Made by a program: the position numbers and the translations under genes
Source of the DNA: Maratus speciosus
Lineage: Eukaryota > Arthropoda > Arachnida > Araneae > Salticidae
DNA length: 64,000 bases
NCBI GenBank assembly: GCA_963932465.1
Contig: OZ010795.1
Coordinates: 20,917,874 to 20,981,873, forward strand
Direction of reading: 5' to 3'
Notes under the pieces: model-generated
The model's database searches: none
The model's input: the letters and a program-made list of their open reading frames with translations, nothing else
What the model was told of the DNA's origin: nothing
Shown here: positions 22,240 to 33,389 of the stretch, one piece after another
Layout of the letters: the number at the start of each line of letters is the position of its first letter
How positions within the stretch are numbered: the first letter of the stretch is position 1

Positions 22240-25050
22240 AATCGTACATTGATTCATCTGCTTTGTTTTACGGCTGGCTTATACAACATAACGTTATTTT
22301 TTGGAGACGACACAAAATAAGCTGGGCGAAAGAAATAGCATACCGGGGGCTAAAAATGCTAATTCAATATAATTTTTGAATGTAAAATTTAAGATATGTA
22401 CTGACTGACTACTAACTGAGCAGAAAATTCCTTTTTCAATATGTGGTAATATTGCTTGTGTCATGAACTGGCAGCTAAATCTATACGTTATTTCTAATGT
22501 CACCTGTGACGTATTAATCACAAGTTCGAAAACATAAAAAAAAAATTCGTTAAATCCTGTAACAGTATTTATATATCGTTAGCAGATGTTTTGATGTTAC
22601 AAAAGCAGGTGTTTTAATGTGGAAATACAAATATCACAATATAATGTTTTGTTTCGTAATTCTTGAAGATAGGCAGTTAAATTTTACATTTGTGCCAAAT
22701 GATTTGGTCATTATAATATTAAAATAATTATCTTTTCAGATAGGATTTCAAACACAAATCCTTTTACGGTCAATGGAAATAAATTTTCAAATGCGTGCTG
22801 AATTAATTCTCAGCTAAATTAAAAATAAAGATTATATACAAGGTTAAACTAAAAGTTTCCGAATATGTTATCTACTATGGAAGTTGCAATTGAGTGTTCA
22901 ACATCGGTATGTGTTTTCGAACTGATCTATCTACCCTATATCATATATATTATAAAGCAGTAAGCTCTAAAAGTTCCGCTCGAGTGGTTTCAAAAACTAC
23001 CCGGTGGATTTTTTTCCAAATTGTATCATTCGATAGGAAATATTCCTGGGGTGGTTTATGACAAAATATACAGGGATACCTATGATTTTTTATAATAAAT
23101 TTCGTATTTTACAGCTATTTTGAACGAAAAGGTTGCCAGTGATTATCTTTTGGCGAAAGGTTTGTTGATTAAAGTATTAAGATGGCTATATCTGTTAGAA
23201 AATAATACAAACACTTCGCGAATAAATGAAAAAAATACTGATATTTAATTTAAAAAACAACAACAAAAAAAGTTTTAATAAGACATAATATTATAAAACG
23301 AAAATATTTAATTTAAACATGGAATAAATATTTGTAATGCTAAAAGTATAAATTATTGTGAAATTTTACAATTGGTACAATATTTAGCGAATTATCGCTT
23401 GCGATAGGTTAAAAAAATGAATCTGAAAATTTGATTTGAGAATTTTGAATGTCAATTTTTTTTTTCTTGTTAGCTTTTTTATCGCTTGTGCCAGGTTAAT
23501 GAAAACATTTCTGAAAACTCGATGAAATAAAATCTAGGACAAATTCATTAGTCTTTTTTTTTTTTTGTAAATTTAATTATTATTTTTATATAATTCTCCC
23601 ATCATATGATTTGCAGGAAAAACTAGAAGTATTTGTAAAAATGGCTGTATTAGTGAGTTACATGCTATTTATTTATTACCTTCGTCGCCAAACAATGCAA
23701 TTTTAAGTCAAATAAGACAAAAGTGGGAAATAAGCCAAGAGAAGAGCATTTCGGAGTACATTTTTATATTCAAGCGTAAATTATATTAAAAGCAGTTAAA
23801 ATTATAATTATGTAGTCAATCATTTAAATTTTAGTATAAATGTCTTCCATATACACACATATTCTAAAATAATTTACTTTCAAAGATTTAAAATATTTTT
23901 TACCATATTATGGGATACCATTACTATGGAAACATGCGTTTTCTTTTCCTCAAGCATGTGATTTTTATATCCTCGAACTCAGATCATTGCTTATTAATTG
24001 AATATTGTGTATTATGTTATTTTTTTAACATGCCGAACATATTGTCGATTTCACTTATAGGAATATTCACTGCTTTAAAAGTTAGGATATAAGAATATTG
24101 TTAAGAATATTTATGCAATTATACGTTATTACTATATTAAAAAAATAAAAAAATAAAAAAATAAAAAATAAAAACATTTTGCAATAAATATTGCTTGCTA
24201 ATTTGTCATTTCTTTTTAGCTTTTTCTGCATAACTTTCTTTTGCTTAACTATTGTTTAAAAAATGTTTTATTGAACATATAGGACTAATCTTACAGAATC
24301 CTGTCACCCGCCAATTAGCATATTGGATGGCGTATCAAATTTCAAAAGATTAGACAGATTTTGAAATTAGCGATTACTAAATGGTGGCAAATGGAATAAT
24401 GCCCGTGGACTTATCATTTCAGCCTAGATAGGATTAAATTACCCGGAATTTCGAACAGTATAAAGCGAATTGTCCTGACGCACACTCTAGCAGCTAAACA
24501 CAGCAACAAATTAAGAGTTATTTTCATAATCTGTGTTATTTACACAACAGATAGAAGATTAATTTACTCTTAAATGTAAAGAAAATAGCAGGCTTTTTCG
24601 TTTGTCCGTGTTATTATGCTCTTTAGAAAAATGCAAAATAAATCTTCGGTTCAGGTATTCACCAAAATGCATATTGCTAAAATTTTTGTATAACTAACTT
24701 TATCATTGTCAGATCTGAACCCTGGTACACGTGCAACAATATTGTTGCATCAGTTTTAATGTTTGACGTGAACCCTCACAATGACGTCGATTACGGATGA
24801 TTATAAAGATTTTATTGGATGCATGAGGTTTATTTTTCTACAATATTAAGTCATCGAGTTTTTTCCCGGGTTATCGGTTACATGATTTCCGCTGATCTAC
24901 AAAATGAAAAGACAGTGAAAATGACGTCATTTTACATTTATTCAGGCAATTCATCTTTAAAAACACACATTTTATGTTTCACTTTTTTTTTTAAATATGA
25001 AAGTTAAACAATCTTCTTTGTCTGCAAATAATTTATTACTTTGTTGACAG
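22240..25050. other. No recognised gene; simple repeats and one CRE
   Basis: AT-rich DNA with no convincing frame. 24141-24175 is an A6T-type microsatellite. A full TGACGTCA lies at 24922-24929 and a near-match (TGACGTCG) at 24782. Nothing else was recognised. Confidence 0.45.
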
Positions 25051-25059
25051 TATTTACTT

Positions 25060-25565
25060 TGCTAGAATCCAAAGAGGGAAAACAGTACTAGCACAAGAGG
25101 ATGTTTATTAAGAAATATAACTAACATCCAGTGAGATTGTATTTAAGCTACCAGAATCACATATTGCGCGAGCTGAGAGGCCAGGAGACCAAGGACAAAC
25201 AAACGAAAATAAACCACCCGAGCATTATTCAAGTTCAATGGTAAATCTCTGCAATCATTGTAATGCATCTCTATTTAATATTGTCAGATATGAGAACATT
25301 TTAATTCCTACTGTCATAACGGCCTCATTTCCCTGCCAAAAGTGCACAGTGAATAATCAAACAAAAGAACTGCTTCTTAATAGCTAAATTTTGTCCAACT
25401 CATAAGGTAATATAATATCGCAATGGCGTTCGCATCTTTTCAGCAACGCGGAAGGACATTCAAGCTAAAGGTCCATTTAAAAAAATACAAGTTCGAATTC
25501 ACCATTTCGCTTAATTCAAGGTTTATTTGGAAATACTGACCAGCGCAGCGGGCATAGCCTGCTAG
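25060..25565 (+). mobile_element. Helitron-like 3' terminus
   Basis: The segment ends in a hairpin GCGGGC-ATA-GCCTGC (25548-25562) followed directly by TAG, giving a terminal CTAG (25562-25565) before host T. This is the classical Helitron 3' signature, with a hairpin sequence different from the 19667/56724 family. The upstream 480 bp is somewhat richer in GC than its surroundings and probably belongs to the element. The 5' end was not found. Confidence 0.55.
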
Positions 25566-25699
25566 TATATATATATAAAATCCCAATGAAAGGAATTTTT
25601 GAAGCGACTTTATCGAATGATTTTATGAATCGATTTTATGAAATGACTGATTAAACAACTGATTACGTTTCACGGCGATTTCTCCTAAAATATGGAATA

Positions 25700-26420
25700 T
25701 CAATAGAATTGAACCAAATTTTTTGTGTATGTGTTTGGCTGTGGTTAGTTGGTCCTCTCTGAATATGAAAAAAAATCCGCCGGAAGGGGGCGCTGTAATA
25801 GCGATGTTTGTGCCATTTCCATTTTTGTACCATCGAAAAGTGTATGAAATTATGCATAGAATTGAACCAAATTTTTTGTGTATGTTTTTGGCTATGACCA
25901 GCTGGTCCTCCCTGAATTTGAAAAAAATCTTCCGGAAGGGGGCGCTGTGATAGCGAAGTGCGTGCCATTTTCATTATTATACTATCGAAAAGTGTTTGAA
26001 ATCATGCATCGAATTGAACTAAATTTTTGTGTATGTTTTTGTGCAGCAAGCTCTCCCTGAATTTGAAAATACATTGCCGAAAGGGGGCGCTCTAATAGCG
26101 ATGTCTGTCTCATTTTCATTATTGTACCATCAAAAAGTGTATGGAGTTATCCATAGAATTCAACCAAATTTCTTCTGTATGTATTTGACTGTGGCCAGCA
26201 GTTTTCCCTTGAATTTGAAAATATTCAGCCGAAAGGGGTTGATGTAATAGCTATTTTTGTGCCATTTTATTTATTTTACCATCGTAAAGTGCATGAAGTT
26301 ATGAATAGAATTGAACCAAATTTTTTGTGTATGTTTCTGGTTATGGCCAGCAGGTCGTCCTTGAATTTGGAAATATTCCGCCGTAAAAGAGCGCTGTGAT
26401 AGCGATTTTGTATAATTTTC
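25700..26420. repeat. Tandem array, about 5 copies of a 150-bp unit
   Basis: Units begin near 25706, 25859, 26004, 26157 and 26307 with 'gaattgaaccaaatttttt' variants. They contain 'tttggctgtgg', 'cctgaatttgaaaa', then GGAAGGGGGCGCT and 'atagcga'. Spacing is 144-153 bp and divergence grows to the right, where the GC core decays in copies 4 and 5. Several overlapping open frames on both strands reflect the period, which is nearly a multiple of three, not a protein. The left flank (25570-25700) is the inverted partner of 181-306. Confidence 0.9.
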
Positions 26421-26689
26421 TCGGTTTTTCTTATTGCTGTTGGGCATCGGCGGCTTGTGCAGCGACGGGAACTCACGTCCTTCTAAGCCGGCTTTACGCA
26501 AACAGCTGATAACATAATCTGTACATATATATTATTCTATCGTATGTGGCACAGAAATCGCGATTATTTGTTAATTGTTTAATGCCAAAGCCCGAATGAA
26601 ACGTATCTCATTGGTTATTGAACAGCATTTAATGCATCACCATACCTATAAGGTGGGTTATCGCAGGGGGGTCCGTGTTCTGTCTCCAA

Positions 26690-26830
26690 ATGCCGCCAAT
26701 TTTGTTGCCAATTTTGAGATATATCGCTTAATTTGGCGACCAAAATGAGTCGCCAAAAGGGACGCCAACTTGGAGATATCTATAATATTTAGCCAAATTC
26801 CCATAAATTGCAATTTTAAACCAATAGGGT
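26690..26830. repeat. R2 'TGGCGA' repeat fragment
   Basis: Contains 'gccgccaattttgttgccaa', 'atttggcgaccaaaatgag' and 'cgccaacttggagatatct'. The last block matches the 5865-6010 copy. Confidence 0.5.
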
Positions 26831-27112
26831 TTACTTGCTTACAGAAAATCAACAAATTAAGATATTTTAATGCAACAAAAACTAATATTAACTAAAGGGA
26901 TTATATTAATTATATTTAAGGAAGTCCAAGTAAATTAAATTATGAATAAAAGTAACATGATACAATGCTTAGCATGCTTTCCCAAACATAAATTTTAAGG
27001 GAGATGAAACTGGTCGGCAAGGGCGGCTAGTATTATCTAGAATACTAATGGATTAGAATAGAATGGTGCAAATAAATCTGAATTACCACTCAACTGGCGC
27101 AGCAGCGGAAGT

Positions 27113-27126
27113 GTTGCCATAGCAAC
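27113..27126. promoter_or_regulatory. X-box (RFX-type) palindrome 1
   Basis: GTTGCCATAGCAAC is an exact inverted repeat GTTGC-CATA-GCAAC. It fits the RFX X-box consensus (GTNRCC, 0-3 spacer, RGYAAC). It lies in a short stretch richer in GC than the flanks. No gene start is recognised nearby. Confidence 0.55.
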
Positions 27127-27243
27127 GTTGCACACCACGATTCAATATGAAATGAATGACAACTCGATTATCGATATTACTCGGGCTCGAAGACATCAGT
27201 CACAGGGTTTCCATTCAATTCACATTGCCGCAAGACGTATGAT

Positions 27244-27257
27244 GTTGCTATGGTAAC
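27244..27257. promoter_or_regulatory. X-box (RFX-type) palindrome 2
   Basis: GTTGCTATGGTAAC lies 118 bp after the first site. Read on the minus strand it shares CCATAGCAAC with that site. It also satisfies both halves of the RFX consensus. Confidence 0.55.
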
Positions 27258-27589
27258 ACCTCCTGTTGGTGCATTAGATGACTGGTGCTTGTATTAGCTG
27301 TAACAGCTAATCTATCACATACTAGCCACCCTTGGCGACTAGTTTGGTCCCCTTGAATAACGAAAAACTATTGATTTTAATAAATATCGTGATCGAGATT
27401 AACTCGTTTTTTCTCCGATAATTGATTGAAGCAAGAATTTAAGATGAAAATCAAAGTTGGTATAGAACTGAAGTAACATCCTTTTCAAACACTACTTTTT
27501 CAAACACTAACATGTATGCGATAGAAAAAACTTTTGGGAATGGCATATCCAACTAGTTTATCATATTTTAGAAAAGGTTATTATTTTAA

Positions 27590-28280
27590 ACTAATTTGGC
27601 GACCAGTTTTGCCTCCCTTAAATGTAAGCTGAGAAATATATCATGTTACCTTTATTTATAAATCAATTTACTTAAATCTTCTTTCGCCAAATGGATTATC
27701 CTGATAGAGAAATCAAGAACTCGTAATTTTATGTTAGTGCGATGCAGGTGGTAAATCGCCAAAAATTTCTCCCGTCGCATTTTTTTTTCATTATCGTTTT
27801 ATTTAAAATACAAAACTTTCATTTAAAACTGAAACATTTAAAATTAATGGTTTTCACTTCTTTCTTTTTTTTTTAAACGAAACGAAAAGAAAAATAATAG
27901 GCACATATGTCATATGCGCATCGGGGTACTTAATTGGCGCCAAAATGGCGTTATTTTGCCTGACATGGTAACCCGGCTATTGTTGCTTATTTATTAATAA
28001 ATGTTTATTTACATTTATATACTTTTTAAAAAAAAATATATAAAAATTGTGTTGTTCTATAGTTATTAATTATTTTTTTTTATTTATTGTTATTTCATTT
28101 TAAAAATAATAGAAAATAATTTAAAAATACATATGTAACTAGTATTTGAAAACGAGGGTTTTGCTAAATTGCCATTAAAAAAATACCGCCAAACCCGATG
28201 AGTATATGACATCTGTGTCAAATATTAAACAATGCCATTTAATCATGATATTTAATTTCAACTTCAAAGCAAAGTTTTAT
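27590..28280. repeat. R2-family repeats
   Basis: 27590-27720 holds 'ctaatttggcgaccag' and 'tcgccaaatgg'. 27960-28200 is the inverted partner of 12510-12338 plus 12042-11990, without the M1 insertion found there. It ends at 28281, where another M1 copy begins. Confidence 0.55.
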
Positions 28281-28474
28281 GGTACTACTTAGTTATTCCG
28301 CCGACCAATTTCGCCAAATTATATATATCGCCAAACCATTCGCAAAACTACACAAATTGAGATAATTTTTATTTTAAATAACGAAAGAACAAATAAATTA
28401 GTATAACATTTATAAAAATATAAATAAAACGTCGAAATAGAAATTACTTGACGGCGTAAACACGCGTAAATTCC
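28281..28474. mobile_element. M1 MITE, interrupted copy
   Basis: Begins GGTACTACTTAGTTATTCCG and follows M1 (reverse orientation) to its internal TTAA, here at 28475-28478. A piggyBac-type element starts there. The remaining 100 bp of M1 should lie beyond that element, but I did not find it. Confidence 0.75.
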
Positions 28475-28478
28475 TTAA

Positions 28479-30930
28479 CCTCTTCGTTACTGAGGTCCAC
28501 ATATGTGGGTCTTGGATGTGGTCGTGTGGCCCATTGATATAAAACCAATCAAAATATCTCAATTTTGATTATGAATTCACATTTATGATAATCTAAGCTT
28601 CAAAATGAATCCAACAGGTTTGAACACTTGACTCCTTTTCATGTCTATACCGTTGGTTGCAAGTGAGGTTTTGAAAAATATCGTCAATTCAGTGATTGCG
28701 TAAAAGTAAGTAACATTTATCTGTATTAAAATTTTAATTAAGGTATCATAATTTTTTAATTGCTAAAAACATTATAAATGTTCACTAAATAAGTTCCTTT
28801 TGTTTATTTTGTGAAGTTTTTGATTCTAAAAGTATCATTTTATTGATGTACACATACGTGGACCTCCGTACTCAACTACTATAAATAGGCTTAAACTCAA
28901 AGAATGTTGCTATCGTGTTTAGAAATAATAATTAAGTTCCCCTGTATTTAAATAACTTAAAATATGTGAGGTTTTTTTAGAATATGCAATTTAAGCTAGA
29001 TCAAATGAATTTTGTTTATTTGTTCGATTAAATGTTATTTATTACTGATTAAATTCCGCAATTTTATTCAAAATACATAGATACATTAGAGACCACATGT
29101 AATGTATTTTTTACTCAAAATAAAACGATGATTACTTTTATACGCATAGTTATATTCGTAAATTATTTTCTATCGTAAATAATACATAATAATAATAAAA
29201 TATTAAAATATTTTCTTAGGTCAACTTTTAAAATTATTTTTTATCCCAATTCTATTAATACTAATACATATGTACATTTTCTTGTTATATATTAATTCTA
29301 ATCTACGAGATGGGAATCCAACAGCTGATTATTTCTAAGTGCTCAAACATACTGCCTAATACTGTTAAAATTAATAATTTTCTTCAAAATAAAATGTAAC
29401 CACAGTTATGAATATTAAGCTTTTCGAGAAACTAGCTGCACAAACAAATGTGCATTCAGTGCAAAATCGAGAGCACAGGTGAGTTTATATTAGAGTTTAT
29501 GATATGGTCAAACTTACAGGCCGTCATATTCTCATGGGTACATCGAAACTGCTCCAGATCTCAAGACATGTCAATCCAGCAATTTGTTGATACAATGACA
29601 AAAAATAGATTCATTAAACTGAGGATTTATCTGTATTTTGTTGATAATTTTGCCACTCTTTTTTGATTTTACAAGAGAAAAAATTTTAAGCTTACCTCGA
29701 CCAAAACATTTTTATTTGAAATAAGAATGATTTCTTTTTCTGGTCAGTGTGATTTCCCACAATATGGACCTTCAAAACAAAATCCTCTAGGTTTATAATA
29801 TTTGTACAGTCTGTTAGAGATGGATTGGTATTAGATTTCTGTATATACTTAAGTTAGCAATGACAGTATTTCCTCTGATGATACGGGAGATTTTCGTTTA
29901 GGTGGGGGTGTTCTTAAATTATTCTGTTAAAGTGTGCCCCAAAATTTAAACCATATAATTTATACAGACATAATTTTGATTAGCTTGAAATGTGCAGAAT
30001 ATCTTTTGCAAAATATTCTTTTCAGGAACTACACCTCAAATAGAATCGTTTCTGCTACATAAAAATTAAGAATTGATAAAGAACAGAAAAAAGGAGAGTT
30101 GGATCAGGTTCTTAGAGATGATGAGATTTTCGTTTAAAAGTGTAAATGTAACACATAATTCGTACACATTAAAGACGTTTTACCAGAATTTTCGTAAATA
30201 ATGGTTACCTTATTTAATGAAAAAAACTTATCTTCCGATATAGCGACTAGTATTTTACAAACTTTGTGGTACTAAAACACCTTAAAACCCCCTGATTTCT
30301 CTGATGCATACGAACCCTATAACAAATCATTTACTTTTCTTTCACCATGTCTTGAAAGAGAAGCAATTTATACATGTCTGAGATAGTCGAAAAAGGATGA
30401 GAAAAAGTAAAAGTAGCTCGCCAGCTGTAGCAAACATGTACATCATATCTACAGGTGGTACAGATATTTTAGTGGTAACTAGCATATTATCACTGTGCAG
30501 CAAAAACAAACAAATGGCCAACGCGTATATTTAATCACTTTGTATACATAGCGATTTCTTATTGTTGAAAACATTACGAAAGAGATAATAAAGCGATGAA
30601 GATAAAAATATATGTCATTAATAGATTATAGGATGTGCATTGCTGCACTTGTGATGAAGTATGATGGGAGAAGTGATATAACTCCCCGAAGACGTAAGCC
30701 ACCAATAAATTGAAGTTCTGAAAGATGAAATGACAAAGAAGCAAAGAAAATGAACGCACCCTCAAAGGAAATCTGTCTTGACAATGCAGGACATTTGCAA
30801 GACTTATCGACATAAAAATGCGTCTAAGTGTTATTTGGAAGAATGTAAATCCAAAAGAAGAGCTATGTGTATAAAGTGTAAAATTAATGCGTTTTGAAAA
30901 ACAATTGTCTTGAAAATTTTCACACTGAAT
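28479..30930 (+). mobile_element. Degraded piggyBac element
   Basis: The left end is at the TTAA of M1 (28475-28478) and reads CCTCTTCGTTACTGAGGTCC, followed by a CCACATATGTGG palindrome. Near 28850-28873 'cacatacgtggacctccgt' is an inverted partner of that subterminal sequence. A long non-coding stretch and a broken transposase (29448-30905) follow. No matching right TIR was found, so the right boundary is uncertain. Confidence 0.7.
29448..30905 (+). pseudogene. piggyBac transposase relic
   Basis: Pieces appear in family order across frames. First is an N-proximal stretch FVDTMTKNRFIKLRIYLYF..DN. QYGPSKQNPLGL follows at about 29762, then GLVLDFCIYT near 29825. Next come LGGGVLKL and NHIIYTD at 29900-29970, the latter carrying a catalytic-region aspartate. 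CAEYLLQ, DKEQKK and VLRDDEIFV near 30110 follow. After weaker sequence the C-terminal cysteine-rich domain is recognisable, with CYLEECKSK and MCIKCKINAF at 30830-30890. At least half a dozen stops or shifts interrupt it. In active piggyBac enzymes this DDD-type nuclease cuts and pastes at TTAA, which agrees with the element's left edge. The copy is clearly dead. Confidence 0.85.
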
Positions 30931-31490
30931 AATAAATAAATAAGTAAAATTTAAATTTTGCTATCGTTTCTTAACAGTAATTCCAGGCAAAAATTAATTT
31001 AAAAATTTAGAGATTTACGATTTAATAAATTTAATACATATAAATATAATATTTAATTATGCTATATAGAAAAAAGCATTTATTTTTGCAGTTTTAAAAG
31101 GAAACAAATATTTACAATGATTTTCCAAAATTTTAAAATTTTTAACCTATTCCAACATTTTTTTTAAAAATTATTTCTTTGAAAAACATTACTTATACTT
31201 TAAAACTTATTAAAACTTATACTTTATGAACACTTGTTCGAAAAATGGATACTTACTCATTTTCTTAGAATTTGACCACCATGCATTATGACTCTTTTTT
31301 TACCTTTATTAGATGACTTACCTCTATTTTCAGTAAACAATAGAGGTACTGAAAATGAATTGTACAGGTAAATAGAAAAATAATAATAATTATCGGTTTC
31401 TGCCATTTTTAGAAAACAAAACAATACAAAAAAAAACAGGGGGAATTAGAAAATCAAATGTTAGAAGTTTAGGCAGTTATATTATAAAAA
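30930..31490. other. No recognised feature
   Basis: Very AT-rich sequence; no repeat or frame worth reporting. It should contain the lost right end of the piggyBac element and the missing M1 piece if these survive. Confidence 0.4.
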
Positions 31491-31493
31491 CTA

Positions 31494-32480
31494 CACTGCT
31501 CAAAAAAATTAGGGGAGCAAGCAAAAAAGTGAAGATAACAGTGGAAGGCAGCCATGTATGGGCAAAAATGGATAGTACACGCGTGTCAATGCGCAATACA
31601 GAAAATAAGACGCAAAAAAAAATTGTAAGGGAACTTTTATTCTTTGAAAAGATGAAAATAACATGAAAATATGGTTTGGGGCAACAATTTGTTTTCATGT
31701 AAATGATAAAAAAAAAGTATTGTTTAGAAATGATGCAAGATTTTTAATATGGCGTGTGGTCTCCTCGAAGAGCTAACACTGCTGCACACCTGTTTTCCAT
31801 GGATGCGATGAGGCTATCAATAAGACTTTGGGGAATACTGTTCCACTGCTCAAAAATTGCAATCTCCAAGTCCCGGACATTAAACGGAGGCCTCGGTCTC
31901 GCAGCAATGCGTCGTCTGAGTATGTCACAAACATGCTCGATCGGATTTAGGTCAGGAGAGCATGCTGGCCATTCCATACGCTGTATTGTTTCAGCTTCAA
32001 GCATGTTTTCCACAAGACGCACTCTATGAAGTCTGGCATTATCATACATGGGAAAAAAGAAATCACTAATTGCTGCAACATAAAATACGACATGAGGTCT
32101 CAGTATCTCGTCTGTATAACTTCGGACCGTCAAAGTGCCATTCCGAATCATATGCAGGCCCGTACGCCCACCCATGCTGATTCCAGCCAATAGCATCAAC
32201 CCACCTCATCTGTAATGTTACCTTTCACGAACGAATGTGGGATTATTTTGAGTGCCTCTTTCTCTCCATGCCAAAACACATCAGATGTCACATCCAGACA
32301 GAATCGGGATTCGTCTGTAAACAGAATTTGACTCCAACAACTTTGCCTCGAAACTCGATGTTCAGAAAAAAATAATAATCCTTCTATATATAAAAAAAAG
32401 TTTTGATTTGGAAATGGACCAATGAAATTCTGCGTAGATATTCCCGGTAGATCGGCATCCAATTTGAATGCTTAAGCATG
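31494..32480 (-). mobile_element. 5'-truncated Tc1-type transposon
   Basis: The 3' end of the element is at 31494: CACTGCTCAAAAAAATTAGG next to a TA at 31492-31493, a Tc1-family terminus. The transposase relic reads leftward from 32462. Sequence to the right of about 32480 belongs to a Helitron copy, so the 5' half with the DNA-binding domain is missing. Confidence 0.8.
31744..32462 (-). pseudogene. Tc1-type transposase, C-terminal two thirds
   Basis: The frame retains ILFTDESRFCL (first catalytic Asp) and LAGISMGGRTGLH. It also has MYDNARLHRVRLVENML, where the second catalytic Asp sits in a motif usually QDNARPH, and WPACSPDLNPIEH with the catalytic Glu at the expected DD34E spacing. It ends ALRGDHTPY-stop at 31744. 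A frameshift near 32200 separates the first Asp from the rest. The N-terminal HTH domains are absent. All three catalytic residues remain, so the decay is mainly truncation plus one shift. The relic at 7320-7770 is an older copy of the same family. A plus-strand frame here is only its shadow. Confidence 0.85.
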
Positions 32481-32481
32481 G

Positions 32482-33386
32482 CCTTTCTTCGTTAATATTA
32501 AAAAAAAACTGTTGCATACAAAAATATGAAAATTGGTAGTATTATAGAGAAATGTTTGATAAATACGCTGATGCAGACAGTTTTCAAATCGAAGAATTAT
32601 TTTAAGAGATATTTAATGCCAAAGTTGGACAAAATCGTTCCATTAAAAAAGTTTTATAGGAGCAAAAACTGTACATAGGAATTTCAGCATTTTTGGATCA
32701 TTTTATGTGTCAGAATTTCCCGGTGTGGAGACAGCATTTAGTTTTTTTATTTGATTCATTTTTTGAGGTTTTATTTCTATTTTAAATTCAAATTTTCAGC
32801 ATTTCGAGAGATATTTTTTAAGTATTTTAGAAAATTGTATTAATTTAAACTGTTGCCAACTTTATAAAAAGCGCAAACAATAATGTTTGCTTCAAATTAA
32901 AAATTTATTTTACACGTGACTGTTATAAACAGAAAATATAAAAAAGCAGGAACTCATTGAAAATTACGTCATAAAAACTATATTTACAGTGAATTTTAAA
33001 AGAGAAAGAATATTGTAAAATAATAAATTCATTAACATGCAAATAGGAGAATTTATGTCACATTTATGTCACATTACACTTATTACGTAAAATGAACAAA
33101 AAATAATATTGCAAAACGGTTTAAATTTAAAAATTGCGCGAGACATTTATTTGATATTTTAAGATGATCATAATATTTCATTTCTAACAAAAGTATTTAT
33201 ACGCGAATTTTAAAAAGAGAAAAAAAAAGTTTGGTGAAAATTACGTCAGATTATAATTGTCAGATTCAAATTATAATTCAATCTTCCGAAATCTTTTTAA
33301 AGCCGATCAAATTAGCGTGCTATTAGAGTCTGCGGTGTCTGAACGGGGGTTGACGAGCATAGCTCGTAGGGCGCAGATCCCCTTAG
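32482..33386 (+). mobile_element. Non-autonomous Helitron (copy C)
   Basis: Plus-strand orientation. It shares 'cctttcttcgttaatatt', 'gatgcagacagttttcaaat', 'atattt(a/t)atgccaaagttgg' and 'cggtgtctgaacgggggttg' with copies A and B. It ends in a decayed hairpin (GGGCGCAGATCCCC) and TTAG before host T. Its 5' part stops at the junction with the Tc1 relic, so it lacks about 120 bp of the left end present in copies A and B. Confidence 0.75.
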
Positions 33387-33389
33387 TAA

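Noticed and set aside
25663..25974. 103-codon minus-strand frame with an internally repeated sequence
   Set aside because: It simply reads through units of a 150-bp tandem array; overlapping frames on both strands exist for the same reason.
31477..31698. 73-codon minus frame starting MKTNCCPKPYF
   Set aside because: It lies in the 3' untranslated part of the Tc1 element downstream of the transposase stop.
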